Source of the DNA: Nannocystis pusilla
GTDB lineage: Bacteria; Myxococcota_A; Polyangia; Nannocystales; Nannocystaceae
Assembly: GCF_026626665.1 (NCBI RefSeq)
Contig: NZ_JAPNKE010000002.1
Span: 5,681,168-5,745,167, forward strand
Direction: 5' to 3'
DNA length: 64,000 bases
The notes under the pieces: model-generated
What the model was told of the DNA's origin: nothing
Seen by the model: the letters and a program-made list of their open reading frames with translations, nothing else
Database searches by the model: none
Program-made: the position numbers and the translations under genes
In this document: in pieces, positions 50,019 through 61,339 of the stretch
How positions within the stretch are numbered: the first letter of the stretch is position 1
Layout of the letters: every line of letters starts with the position of its first letter

Positions 50019-53000
50019 ATGAGCACCCCGCCCGAAGAGGGCGTCATGGAGCGAACCGGCCCGCAGCCGCCGCCGGCGACCGCACTGGCCGGCCAGGTCG
50101 GCCCGTACCGGATCTTGCGCCCGCTCGGCGCCGGCGGCATGGGCGCCGTATACGAGGCGACCGACACGCGCACGGGCCAGCGCGTCGCCGTGAAGTCGCT
50201 GCTCCGCATGGGCCCCTCGGAGCTGCACCGCTTCAAGTACGAGTTCCGCAGCATGGCCGAGGTCGGCCACCCGAACCTCGTCACGCTGTACGAGCTGCAC
50301 TCGCAGAGCGACCTGTGGCTCATCACGATGGAGTACGTCGGCGGCGTCGACCTGTGCACGGCGCTCCGCGCCCTCGTGCGCGCGCCCGACAGCGACCGCC
50401 GCCTGCGCGCGCTGATCCGCCAGCTCGTGCTCGGCGTCACCGCGCTGCACGAGCAGGGCCTGCTCCACCGCGACCTCAAGCCGTCGAACGTGCTCGTCAC
50501 CTCGGGCGGCCGCGTCGTCATCCTCGACTTCGGCCTGGTCGCCGCGATCACCCGCAGCAACAACAACGAGACGCCCGCGGGCACTCCTCTTTACATGTCG
50601 CCGGAGCAGTGCGCCGGCCAGCTCGCGACCCCGGCCAGCGACTGGTACGCCGTCGGCGTGATGCTCTACGAGGCGCTCACCGGCAAGCTGCCGTTCACCG
50701 GCGGCTACGCGCAGATCTTCCTCGCCAAGCAGTGCGAGGAGCCGGCCCCGCCGCGCGGCCCCGGCCTGCCGGAGGACCTGGCGGCGCTGATCGGCGAGCT
50801 GCTGCGCCGCGACCCCGAGAAGCGGGCCTCCGGGGCCAAGCTGCTGGCGTGGTGCGGCGGCGCGGCGCTGTCGCCGGCGCCGGCGATGGCCAGCAGCTCG
50901 GTGCTGTTCGGTCGCAAGGCCGAGCTCGACGCGCTCGACGAGGGCCTCGCCGCCGCCGCCCGCGGCCGCACCGCCTGCGTCTACCTGCGCGGCCAGCCCG
51001 GCGTCGGCAAGACGGGCCTCGTCCACGGCTTCCTCGGCGCCCTCCAGCCGCGCGGCGACGTCGTCGCCCTCACGGCCCGCTGCTACCAGCACGAGACCGT
51101 CCCGTTCAAGGCGTTCGACAGTTTGGTCGACGCCCTCGCCGACCACCTCGGCGCGCTCGAGCCGTTCGAGCTCACGCCGCTGCTCGGCACCCACACCGGC
51201 GAGCTCGCGCGCGTGTTCCCGGTGCTGCAGCGGGTCTCGGCGGTGCGCGAGCTGGCCCAGAGCGCCCGCGCCGGCGTGTCCGACCAGGAGTCGCGGCGCA
51301 AGGCCTTCGCCGCGCTCAAGCGCCTGCTCGCCGCCCTGGCCGCGCGCCGCCGCCTGGTCCTGTTCCTCGACGACTTCCACTGGAGCGACGCCGACAGCGT
51401 GCGCCTGCTGTCCGAGCTGCTGGCCCCGCCCGACGCCCCGGCGCTGCTGCTGGTCGTCGCCTACCACACCGAGTGGCCCGGCTCGCCGCTGGTCCGCCAC
51501 GAGTTCGAGCGCCTGCAGCTGCGCGTGCTGCCCGAGCTCCACGTCGCCCGCCTCGACGTCGGCCGCCTCGACGAGCGCGACGCCCACGCGGCCGCGCGCG
51601 CCCTCCTGGTCGCCGCCGGCCTGCCGCCCGAGCCGTGGGCCGCGGCGATCGCCGACGAGGCCCGCGGCGACTCGTACGTGCTCGAGGCGCTGGTCCACGA
51701 GCTCACCCACGCCGACCTCGCCAAGCTCACCCCCGAGTCCCTGTCCTTCGAGACATGTCTCCAGGCGCGGGTCGACAACCTCGCCTCGGGCGACCGCGCC
51801 GCGCTCGACCTGGTGGCCGCCGCCGGCGCCCCGCTGCCGACCGGCCTGCTCGCGCGGGCCCTCGGCGACCCGTCCGACATCCACGCCCGCCTGGCCCGCC
51901 TGCACGCCGCGCGGCTGGTCCAGCTCGGCCGCCGCAACCACGCGCCCAGCGTCGAGCCGCTGCACGACCGCGGCCGCGCCCTGGTCGTCCGCGCCCTGAC
52001 GCCCGAGCGCGCGCCAGCTCCACCGCCTGCTCGCCGACACCGCCCTGCAGCTCGGCCGGCCCGACGCCGAGTTCATGGCCCGCCACCTGTTCGCCGCCGG
52101 CGAGCGCGAGCGGGCCGCGACCTACGCCGAGCGGGCCGGCAAGGCCGCCGCCGACGCCCTCGCCTTCGCCCGCGCCGCCGAGCTGCACGAGCTCGCGCTG
52201 CGCTGCACCCCCGAGGCCTGGCTGCGCATGGTCGCCTGCGCCCGCGCCAAGGTCGACGCCGGCCTCGGCCTCGAGGCCGCGCCGATCTTCCTGCGCGCCG
52301 CCGAGAAGGCCCCGATCACCCAGCGCGCCGAGCTGCGCGTCCGCGCCTGCGAGCAGTACTTCGCCGTCGGCGAGACGGCCAAGGGCGAGGGTGTCCTCAA
52401 GGACCTGCTCCAAGGGACAGGCTTCTGCGACCCCGGCAGCGGCCAGGCGCTGGCGGTCGCGTTCCAGAACGAGGTCGGCGCGCTGCTCCGCAACGGCGAG
52501 CCCGACACCTCCGAGTCGGCCGGCTCCGAGAGCGCCGCGCTGTCGGACGCGCTGTGGGCCGCCGCCAAGGGCCTGTTCATCCACAGCCCGGTACGCTCGG
52601 CCTACTTCGCCGCCCGCAGCGCCGCGATCGCCCGCGCCATCCGCGACGAGGCCCGCCACGTCCGCGGCATGGTCATCGTCCGCGCGGTGTGGTCGGTCGC
52701 CGGCGACTCGGCCGTCCTGACCCGCCTGCGCGCCATCATCGACGAGTACCTCGGCCGCCGCGACGACCCGTACATCGTCGGCCTGTCCGTCCTCTTCGAC
52801 GGCATCTCCGCGGTCAGCCGCGGCCGCTGGGCCGACGCCATGCGCGACCTCGAGTTCGGCATCACCCACCTGCGCCAGCGCTGCAGCAACATCGCGTGGG
52901 AGTGCAACTTCGGCGCCGTCATGCTCATGAGCCTGCTCGAGTCGCGCGGCGAGCTGCGGGCGATCGCCCTGCGCAGCGCCGTCATGAGCGAGCAGGCCCA

Positions 53001-53690
53001 GCAGACCGGCGACTCGATGGTCGAGTTCGTCGCCGCCTACTACAGCGCCCTCGTCCTCCTCGCCGCCGACGCCCCGTCCGACGCCCGCGACGTGATCGCC
53101 CGCGCCGTCCGTCTCGGCAACGTCGCCGCCGGCTCGGCCGCCGGCCTGCGCGCCTCGATGATCGAGGCCCTCTGCGCCCAGTACGCCGGCGAGATCGCCG
53201 TCGCCTGGGCCGAGGTCGAGCGCGTCTCCGCCACCCTCGGCGCCGGCGGGGCCGCGTTCACCAAGAACCAGCGCGCCAACTTCATCAGTCTCCACGGACA
53301 GGTCGCATTGGCCATGGCCGAAGGTCAGGCGTCGACGCCGCCCGCGAGCCCTTCCTCGCGGCCGCCGCCGCCGACGCCGACGCCCTGCGCCAGATCGGCA
53401 ACGCCGGCGCGCTCGCCTCCGCCGCCCTCCTCGACGCCGCCGGCCTGGCCCTGCGCGACGCCGCCGCCGACGTCGTCGTCCCGGCCCTCAGCGAGGCCGC
53501 CGACGCCTTCGACGCCGCCGACATGCCCCTCGCCGCCGCCGCCGCCCGCCTCCGCCTCGGCACCTGGCTCGGCGGCTCCGAGGGCGAGCAGATGATCGCC
53601 CGCAGCGAGGCCTTCATGCGCCTGCAGGCGATCGCCTGCCCCGCCCGGTGGGTCATCACCAGCACCCCCGGCCTGTCCCCGCCGCTCTGA
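50019..53690 (+). CDS. PknK-like Ser/Thr kinase fused to AAA ATPase and helical-repeat domain (two frameshifts)
   Basis: About 1223 codons. Kinase domain residues about 27-290: GAGGMGAVYEA (P-loop), RVAVKSLL (Lys), LLHRDLKPSNVLV (catalytic Asp), LDFGL and GTPLYMSPEQ. Next an AAA_16-type ATPase: VLFGRKAELDALDEGL, GQPGVGKTGLVHGF (Walker A), LVLFLDDFHWSDAD (Walker B). Then about 600 residues of helical TPR-like repeats. The frame breaks near 52010 and near 53328 are compensating. Such multi-domain kinases are abundant in myxobacteria as signal integrators; substrates and inputs are unknown. An in-frame palindrome encodes ESLSFETCLQ near 51739. Confidence 0.88.
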   Translation: MSTPPEEGVMERTGPQPPPATALAGQVGPYRILRPLGAGGMGAVYEATDTRTGQRVAVKSLLRMGPSELHRFKYEFRSMAEVGHPNLVTLYELHSQSDLWLITMEYVGGVDLCTALRALVRAPDSDRRLRALIRQLVLGVTALHEQGLLHRDLKPSNVLVTSGGRVVILDFGLVAAITRSNNNETPAGTPLYMSPEQCAGQLATPASDWYAVGVMLYEALTGKLPFTGGYAQIFLAKQCEEPAPPRGPGLPEDLAALIGELLRRDPEKRASGAKLLAWCGGAALSPAPAMASSSVLFGRKAELDALDEGLAAAARGRTACVYLRGQPGVGKTGLVHGFLGALQPRGDVVALTARCYQHETVPFKAFDSLVDALADHLGALEPFELTPLLGTHTGELARVFPVLQRVSAVRELAQSARAGVSDQESRRKAFAALKRLLAALAARRRLVLFLDDFHWSDADSVRLLSELLAPPDAPALLLVVAYHTEWPGSPLVRHEFERLQLRVLPELHVARLDVGRLDERDAHAAARALLVAAGLPPEPWAAAIADEARGDSYVLEALVHELTHADLAKLTPESLSFETCLQARVDNLASGDRAALDLVAAAGAPLPTGLLARALGDPSDIHARLARLHAARLVQLGRRNHAPSVEPLHDRGRALVVRALTPERAPAPPPARRHRPAARPARRRVHGPPPVRRRRARAGRDLRRAGRQGRRRRPRLRPRRRAARARAALHPRGLAAHGRLRPRQGRRRPRPRGRADLPARRREGPDHPARRAARPRLRAVLRRRRDGQGRGCPQGPAPRDRLLRPRQRPGAGGRVPERGRRAAPQRRARHLRVGRLRERRAVGRAVGRRQGPVHPQPGTLGLLRRPQRRDRPRHPRRGPPRPRHGHRPRGVVGRRRLGRPDPPARHHRRVPRPPRRPVHRRPVRPLRRHLRGQPRPLGRRHARPRVRHHPPAPALQQHRVGVQLRRRHAHEPARVARRAAGDRPAQRRHERAGPADRRLDGRVRRRLLQRPRPPRRRRPVRRPRRDRPRRPSRQRRRRLGRRPARLDDRGPLRPVRRRDRRRLGRGRARLRHPRRRRGRVHQEPARQLHQSPRTGRIGHGRRSGVDAAREPFLAAAAADADALRQIGNAGALASAALLDAAGLALRDAAADVVVPALSEAADAFDAADMPLAAAAARLRLGTWLGGSEGEQMIARSEAFMRLQAIACPARWVITSTPGLSPPL

Positions 53691-53698
53691 CCGCGCCT

Positions 53699-53806
53699 CC
53701 TGTCCCCGGAGCCATGGCCTAAACGCCATGTCCCCCGGGACAGCGACACATGACCGCGCCGAGCGCCCGCAGGACATGTCCATTCCGACATGTCCCCCGG
53801 GCCACC
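53699..53806. repeat. 14-bp-phased arrays between convergent genes
   Basis: Cores 53699 (CCTG), 53713 (CATG), 53727 (CATG), 53741 (CAGC) in exact 14-bp steps, then 53775, 53789 (CATG) and 53803 (CACC) likewise. They fill almost the whole gap between the kinase and steroid-reductase genes. Confidence 0.88.
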
Positions 53807-53810
53807 CCGC

Positions 53811-54566
53811 TCACAGCAGGAACGGGATCACCGCCTTGCGCCCCGCCGGATAGTCGGGGAACTTCTGCTTGTACCACTTGTGGTGCGACAGCGCCCGCGG
53901 CACCAGGTTGGCCGCGGTGAACACCGCGAACGACAGCCCGGCGACCGACCAGGTGGCGATCGCCCAACCTGTCCATTCGAGCAGCTCGCCGAAGTAGTTG
54001 GGGCACGAGATCAGCTCGTAGAGCCCGCCGCGGGGGATCTTGTAGCCGGTCTCGCCGGGCTTGCGCAGGGCCGCCAGGGCCGCGTCGGCGCGGCGGTTGA
54101 TGCGGTAGCCGAGCACGAACAGCCCGACGCCGAGCCACAGCCGCGGGTCGAGCAGCCACGACAGCTCGTAGCGGCCGAACTCGCTGACCCAGCGGGCGTT
54201 CACGTAGGCGTTGACGAGGTTGAACATGAAGCCCATCGCCACCACGCTGACCGGCGTGTGGCCGCCCGGGCGGATCTTCAGCGGGAAGATGAACGCCCGC
54301 TGCACGTAGTGCGACTGCCACAGCACCAGCAGCAGCAGCGGCACCAGGCTCCACGCGTGCGCGCCGGCGAAGAACACCGCCAAAAACCACAGCACCGACG
54401 GCGACTCCATCACCATCCACGCCAGCCGCGTGTCCATCTGCGGCCCCCAGCCGCCGCGCGCGTGGCGACCGTACGGCGCCGAGATGAACAGCAGGGCCGG
54501 CACCGTCAGCGCGGCGACGAGGAACACTCCCTGGACCAGCAGCGTGTGAAGCTCGAGCTCGGACAT
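53811..54566 (-). CDS. 3-oxo-5-alpha-steroid 4-dehydrogenase (SRD5A)-like membrane reductase
   Basis: 251 residues with about six TM helices. The family's C-terminal core is complete: KIPRGGLYELISCPNYFGELLEWTGWAIATWS, FTAANLVPRALSHHKWYKQKFPDYP and RKAVIPFLL, closely matching animal steroid 5-alpha-reductases (PRGGLFE, NYFGEI, HHEWYL, YPKFRK, IPF). The Glu of the steroid-binding motif appears in VMESPSVLWFL, and WQSHYVQRAFIFPLKIRPGG corresponds to the HYxxRxxIYPxxxRGG segment. It is expected to reduce a delta-4-3-keto steroid or related C=C using NADPH. Some Nannocystis-type myxobacteria make sterols, which would fit. The substrate here is unknown; it is a single gene flanked by arrays. Confidence 0.88.
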   Translation of the reverse strand: MSELELHTLLVQGVFLVAALTVPALLFISAPYGRHARGGWGPQMDTRLAWMVMESPSVLWFLAVFFAGAHAWSLVPLLLLVLWQSHYVQRAFIFPLKIRPGGHTPVSVVAMGFMFNLVNAYVNARWVSEFGRYELSWLLDPRLWLGVGLFVLGYRINRRADAALAALRKPGETGYKIPRGGLYELISCPNYFGELLEWTGWAIATWSVAGLSFAVFTAANLVPRALSHHKWYKQKFPDYPAGRKAVIPFLL

Positions 54567-54707
54567 CCCCGCGAGTAGACCACAGCAGGCCGCGCCGGCG
54601 CCGCCCTCGCCGCGTGCGCTATGGGACGCGCCTCAGCCCCCGCCCGAGCGTTCACCCGCCGGCTCCGGGCGATCTCCCCGGCCGCGCCCGTCGAGCCCGC
54701 CGAGCTG

Positions 54708-54739
54708 CCTGGCCTTCAGTCCATGTCCCGAAGGCCAGC
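54708..54739. repeat. Phased palindrome pair in a 254-bp gap
   Basis: CCTG 54708, CATG 54722 and CAGC 54736 are 14 bp apart. The gap 54567-54820 shows no gene. Confidence 0.65.
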
Positions 54740-54820
54740 TAGCGCCGCCTTCACGTCCGCGCCCCGTCCGTGTCGCGCCGGCCCTTCCGAAGCGGAAAAG
54801 GCCGGCTCGCCGCGTCAACC

Positions 54821-55878
54821 TCACGTCAGCGCCCGCCGCAGCGCGGCCGTCATGTCGGCCAACGCCGGCCGCGCGTTCGACAGCCCGCCGGACGCGCTGA
54901 TGTGCCCGTGGAACATCCCGCCGTGGCACGTGTACGTCACCGGCACCCCTGCGGCCTCGAGCTTGCGCGCGTACGCCTCGCCCTCGTCGCGCAGCGGGTC
55001 GAACCCCGCCGTGAACACCGCGGCCGGCGGCGCCCCGGCGACGTCCGCGAACCACGGCGACGCCCGCAGGTCGCGCCCGTCTTCAGGGCCGCGCAGGTAG
55101 TGGCTCATGAACCACTCGATCGTCGCCTTCTCGAGAAAGAACCCCTACCCAAACTACGGATCGACGGGAACGACATCGTCAGGTCGACCGCCGGATAGAT
55201 GAGCAACTGGAACGCCGGCCGCACTGCGTCGCCGCGGGTCTCGAGCGACACCACCGCCGACAGGTTGCCGCCCGCGCTGTCGCCCGCCACCGCGATCCGC
55301 CGGGGATCGATCCCGAGCGCGCCGGCGCTGGCGGCCACGTGCCGGAACGCCGCCACCGCGTCGTCGGCCGCCGCCGGGAACCGGTGCTCGGGCGCCAGGC
55401 GGTAGTCGACGGCGATCACCACGCATCGCGCCTCGTGGGCCAGGATCCGGCACACCGGATCGTGCGAGTCGAGGCCGCCGACCACGAACCCGCCGCCGTG
55501 GAAATACACCGTCGCCGGCGCCGGCGCGGCCAGCCCGCGGGGTCGGTAGATCCGCACCGGGATCGGGCCACCTGGCCCCGGGAACATGTCGTCACGGACA
55601 GACTCCAGCGCCGGGGTCGACGGCGCCAGCAGCCAGGTGTTGACGTCCATCTCGCGCCGGGCCCGCTCGACGGTCACGTCCTGGAAGCGAGGCCGACGCA
55701 TCCGCCGCTGCATCGCCAGCATGTGCTGCACCTGCGGATCGAGGGTGTAACCGTCGCGCTCGACCGGCGCGCCGCCGGCGAGCCGCCGCTGCAGCGAGTC
55801 GGGCAACGCCAGCAACAGCCGCGCGGCGAAGGCCTGGAACCGGTGGGACACGGACAACGCCTGCATCGCCGCGACCAT
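54821..55878 (-). CDS. HSL-family (GDXG) alpha/beta hydrolase / esterase, frameshift near 55145
   Basis: About 352 codons, from ATG 55878 or 55866. HSL/lip-type motifs: YFHGGGFVVGG (oxyanion HGGG), VAGDSAGGNLSAVV (nucleophile GDSAG), and, after a frame change near 55145, AGFDPLRDEGEAYA (acid) and CHGGMFHGHIS (His). The N-terminal region (SHRFQAFAARLLLALPDSLQRRL) forms the cap. It hydrolyses short- to medium-chain esters, as inferred from family. An in-frame palindrome pair near 55570 encodes DDMFPGPGGPIPVRI, just before the conserved HGGG. Confidence 0.85.
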
Positions 55879-55951
55879 AGCCGAAAGCCGCCCCGCCGAA
55901 CAGCGCGACCCCGGCCGCTGGCCCTCGCGCACCGCCGCGCCCGCCCAGCCA

Positions 55952-55983
55952 CATGTCCCTTCCCACATGTCCTTCGGAGCAGC
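55952..55983. repeat. Phased palindrome array upstream of the esterase
   Basis: CATG 55952, CATG 55966 and CAGC 55980 in 14-bp steps. The gap 55879-56295 otherwise holds no recognisable gene. Confidence 0.7.
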
Positions 55984-56295
55984 ATCCCAGGCCCCCGCAC
56001 GCAGCGAGTCGCCGGGAACCGGCGAGGTCGAGTCGGCCCTCCGCGCCGATGAACGACCCGTCGACGCGCACCGGATCCGGGCGTGACCTTCGCGGAAGGC
56101 AGCCCCGCGACGACGGCGGCGACGACAAGAAGAGACGCGGCGGGGATCGTTCATTCAAGGCGACCCGAAGCGGCGATGCGTGACTCGAGCACCCGCCGCC
56201 GACACGGTCGAGCTCGCCGGCCGCGAGCCCCGGAACGACGCGCCCGGAGTGTCATCCGCGAGCGATCGTTGCGGCCCCTCGTCCCCAGGGTCGGC

Positions 56296-56482
56296 CTACG
56301 ACGGCCCGGAGCTCCCCGACTCGCTCGCCAGCAGCTCCTCGAGCACCTGCATCGCCCCGCCGATGCGTAACAGCGTGTCACGCACTTCCATCTGTTTGCT
56401 CTCCAGCTCGCGCAGCAGCTTGCCCGCCTTCGAATTCGCGCCGGAGGTCGGCGAGCCGCGCCTCGATCGTGCTCCGCTCCAT
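56296..56482 (-). CDS. Small coiled-coil protein, 62 codons (one frameshift)
   Basis: Too short for usual ORF calls. From ATG 56482 the frame reads MERSTIEARLADLRREFE; a one-base indel near 56425 then joins AGKLLRELESKQMEVRDTLL and RIGGAMQVLEELLASES, ending at TAG 56298-56296. The heptad-like Leu/Glu pattern is a short coiled coil. A GCGGAG lies just before the ATG and a TATACA box further upstream. Similar tiny helical proteins occur in phage and bacterial genomes, but I cannot assign a function. It diverges from the VWA lipoprotein. Confidence 0.55.
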
Positions 56483-56565
56483 CTCCGCTTTGTATATCAC
56501 ACGTCCGCGTCGCCGCTCCGGCGCCCTTCAGCCGCGCGCGCGGCCGATGTTATGGTCGTGCGGCC

Positions 56566-57720
56566 ATGCTCCGTAACGCAGCCTTACAGACCGCGCCAGC
56601 GCTCGCGCTCGCCCTCTCCACCGCCTGCAGCGACACCGGCCGCGAAGTGTCGGCGACCGCCTCGCAGCCGACCGGCATCACCACCGCGCCGGCGACCGAC
56701 CCGTCCGGCGCCACCACCGACGCCCCGCCCACCGGCACGAGCACCGACCCCGGCGAGCCGACCTCGACGACCTCGACGACGACCACGTCGACCACGAGCC
56801 CTGCGAGCGACACCAACCCGGCCAAGTTCGACCTCGGCGCGTCCGACCTCGGCGGCGGCACCACCGGCACCGCCGAGAAGGGCTGCAAGAAGGTCGACTT
56901 CCTGTTCGTGATCGACAACTCGACCAGCATGGAGAACAACCAGGCCGCGCTGATCCAGAGCTTCCCGGGCTTCATCGACGCGATCAAGAACACCCTGGTC
57001 GACGTCACCGACTACCACATCATGGTCGTCGACACCGACGCCAACGGCCGCTGTCCCCAGCCCTGCGACGAGGCCGACCCCGACTACGTCAAGTTCTGTT
57101 CGGCCGCCAACTACTACGCCTGCTCCGCGATGCTCGAGCCCTGCGACACCACCATCGGCGCCGGCATGCTGCACCCGGTCGGCTCGTTCGCCAGCAACAA
57201 GCCGTGCCCGGTGACCGGCGGCAACCGCTACATGCTGCCCGACCAGCCCGACCTCGAGGGCACCTTCGCCTGCGTGGCCCAGGTCGGCACCGCCGGCTCC
57301 CCGGCCGAGAAGCCGATGAACGCCATGCAGGCCGCCATCGGCGAGGCGCTCAACTTCCCCATGGGCTGCAACGGCGGCTTCGTCCGCGACGACGCGATCC
57401 TCGTCATCACCTTCATCAGCGACGACCCCAACTACGTCGACAAGGGCACGCCCGCGGAGTGGAAGGCCTCGGTCGTCGAGGCCAAGAACGGCGACGAGAA
57501 CGCCGCGGTCATCCTCGGCCTCATCCCCCACCCCGAGCTCGGTTGCATCACCGGCAACGACCCCAACCTCACCCAGGGCTCCCACTGGCAGGAGTTCATC
57601 GAGCTGTGGGACAAGCACGGCGTGTCCGGCTCGGTCTGCGAGGCCGACTACGCCCCCTTCTTCCTCCAGGCCGTGAACGCCATCGACCAGACCTGCGACG
57701 ACTTCAACCCGCCCGGCTGA
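56566..57720 (+). CDS. VWA-domain surface lipoprotein with Thr-rich linker
   Basis: 384 residues from ATG 56566. Signal peptide with lipobox LSTAC (about residue 21), then a Thr/Ser/Pro-rich linker (TSTTTTSTTSPASDTNP) and a von Willebrand A domain: VDFLFVIDNSTSMENNQ contains the MIDAS motif DNSTS (DxSxS), with YHIMVVDTDANG and DAILVITFISDDPNYV as further beta strands and the third MIDAS Asp. About ten Cys suggest disulfides. Such VWA lipoproteins are common surface proteins in Nannocystaceae; ligand unknown. A TATGGT box lies 9 nt before the ATG. Confidence 0.85.
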   Translation: MLRNAALQTAPALALALSTACSDTGREVSATASQPTGITTAPATDPSGATTDAPPTGTSTDPGEPTSTTSTTTTSTTSPASDTNPAKFDLGASDLGGGTTGTAEKGCKKVDFLFVIDNSTSMENNQAALIQSFPGFIDAIKNTLVDVTDYHIMVVDTDANGRCPQPCDEADPDYVKFCSAANYYACSAMLEPCDTTIGAGMLHPVGSFASNKPCPVTGGNRYMLPDQPDLEGTFACVAQVGTAGSPAEKPMNAMQAAIGEALNFPMGCNGGFVRDDAILVITFISDDPNYVDKGTPAEWKASVVEAKNGDENAAVILGLIPHPELGCITGNDPNLTQGSHWQEFIELWDKHGVSGSVCEADYAPFFLQAVNAIDQTCDDFNPPG

Positions 57721-57729
57721 CCCTCAGGC

Positions 57730-57775
57730 CATGTGCTTCAAGGCATGTCCCCGAGGACATGCTCCAAAGACCACA
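57730..57775. repeat. 14-bp-phased array between convergent genes
   Basis: CATG 57730, 57744, 57758 and CACA 57772 in exact 14-bp steps, directly between the VWA lipoprotein stop and the helicase stop. Confidence 0.85.
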
Positions 57776-57777
57776 CC

Positions 57778-60088
<2,311 letters not shown>

Positions 60089-60127
60089 GGCGTGGTCTCT
60101 CCGGGGCGACGGCCCCGCGTGGTGAGG

Positions 60128-60508
60128 TCAGCGGCCCGAGCTGCGGAAGGCGCGGAGCTGGACCCCGAGGCCGAGGTGGATCTGCGTCCCCGGCAAGCGG
60201 AACGTCAGCCGGGGCCGCACGACGCCGACCCCGCCGCCGAACGCCGGGAGCGACTCGACCACCAGCGCGACGTCCCTGAACCTGCGCTGCGTCGGCCGCA
60301 GCTCGAGCAGCCAGGTCGGCCGCGCATCGCTGTACAGCCCCTTGTAAGGATGGGTCGGATCGATCACCGCCTGCCAGCGCAGGTGCTTCTCGTGCTTGAG
60401 CGTGAACCGCCCCGCGAGGTTCCACTCGCGCGGCGGCGTGGTCGCCGGCAGGGACGGCCACGGCGGCGCCTGCATCAGCCACAGCGCGAGCATCGCGGAC
60501 GACATCAC
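60128..60508 (-). CDS. Small secreted protein of a tandem paralogous pair (copy 1)
   Basis: 126 residues, predicted to start at GTG 60508, which lies 6 nt after a TATCGT -10 box, as in copy 2, so the mRNA is probably leaderless; ATG 60505 directly follows. N-terminal signal-like segment (MSSAMLALWLMQAPPW). The conserved core is shared with copy 2: PPREWNLAGRFTLKHEKHLRW, RPTWLLELRPTQRRF and VRPRLTFRLPGTQIHLGLGVQ. Beta-rich; possibly a small outer-membrane or periplasmic beta-barrel. Not recognised as any named family. Confidence 0.65.
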   Translation of the reverse strand: MMSSAMLALWLMQAPPWPSLPATTPPREWNLAGRFTLKHEKHLRWQAVIDPTHPYKGLYSDARPTWLLELRPTQRRFRDVALVVESLPAFGGGVGVVRPRLTFRLPGTQIHLGLGVQLRAFRSSGR

Positions 60509-60514
60509 TCTCGG

Positions 60515-60543
60515 ACGATACGCCGCGCCCGCCGCCGCGGCAA
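60515..60543 (-). promoter_or_regulatory. Promoter of copy 1 (leaderless type)
   Basis: Minus strand TTGCCG (60543-60538), exact 17-bp spacer, TATCGT (60520-60515), then six bases to GTG 60508. The same boxes and spacing are conserved in front of the paralogue, which supports them being functional. Confidence 0.7.
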
Positions 60544-60679
60544 CTCGCGCACGCCCGCCACCCGACCGCCCGGCGAGCGCCCCGGCGAGCCCCGTGGACG
60601 CCGTTCCCGGCGGGATCGCCGCACCCGACCCGGCAGCCCCGGAGGTCGGGCGACCCGCGCACCGGCGCCGCCCGGCTGC

Positions 60680-60753
60680 CATGGCCGCAAGGACATGCTC
60701 TCAAGCGCATGTCCTTTCACTCATGTCCTCGAGAGCATGCCCCCGAGGACATC
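60680..60753. repeat. 14-bp-phased array, six cores, between the paralogue pair
   Basis: CATG at 60680, 60694, 60708, 60722 and 60736 and CATC at 60750: five consecutive exact 14-bp steps, central bases GCAA, TCAA, TTTC, TCGA, CCGA. The strongest array in the window alongside 19523-19596. Confidence 0.9.
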
Positions 60754-60766
60754 TCGCCCGGCGACC

Positions 60767-61213
60767 TCAGAACCGCCCGGACACGAACCCCATCGGCCGC
60801 ATCACCTTCCCGCCGCCGGCCATCGCCGAGGAGAAGAACGACAGGATCGTCGTCTGCACCCCGACGCGCACCTCGGTGCCCGGCACGCGGTACTGCAGCT
60901 TCGGCTGCACCAGCCCGATCCCGGGGTCCGACCCCGGCGCCGACAGGGCCGCCAGCGAGAAGCTCGACAGGCGCCGGTGCGTCGGCGTCAGCTCGAGCGC
61001 CCACACCGGGCGCAGCTCGTACTCCCAGCCGCGAAACGGCCGGTTCAGATCGATCCGCGGCACCCAGGTCAGGAACCTCTCCTGCTTCAGCACGAACACG
61101 CCCGCGAGGTTCCACTCGCGCGGCGGTGCGGTCAGCGGCGGCGCCCCGATCGGCGGCGCGACGATCGGCGGCGCCTGCACGAGCCACATCACCAGCGCCG
61201 CGGACGTGATCAC
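60767..61213 (-). CDS. Small secreted protein of a tandem paralogous pair (copy 2)
   Basis: 148 residues from GTG 61213, again 6 nt after TATCGT. Signal-like N-terminus (SAALVMWLVQAPP), a Pro-rich spacer longer than in copy 1, and the shared core PPREWNLAGVFVLKQERFLTW, RPVWALELTPTHRRL, GLVQPKLQYRVPGTEVRVGVQT. The C-terminus adds FFSSAMAGGGKVMRPMGFVSGRF. Similar length, motif order and promoter show a duplication followed by divergence. Function unknown; a small beta-barrel is a guess from the alternating pattern. Confidence 0.65.
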   Translation of the reverse strand: MITSAALVMWLVQAPPIVAPPIGAPPLTAPPREWNLAGVFVLKQERFLTWVPRIDLNRPFRGWEYELRPVWALELTPTHRRLSSFSLAALSAPGSDPGIGLVQPKLQYRVPGTEVRVGVQTTILSFFSSAMAGGGKVMRPMGFVSGRF

Positions 61214-61219
61214 CCTCGC

Positions 61220-61248
61220 ACGATACGCCGCCCCCTGCGCCCCGGCAA
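61220..61248 (-). promoter_or_regulatory. Promoter of copy 2 (leaderless type)
   Basis: Minus strand TTGCCG (61248-61243), exact 17-bp spacer, TATCGT (61225-61220), six bases to GTG 61213. Identical arrangement to the promoter at 60515-60543. Confidence 0.7.
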
Positions 61249-61339
61249 CTCGCGCCGAGAGCCCGCAGCAAGGCTCGCGCCGCAAGCCGTCCAATCATCG
61301 TTCGCGGCGGGATCTCCGCGCTCGTGCTATCGTCCGCGC

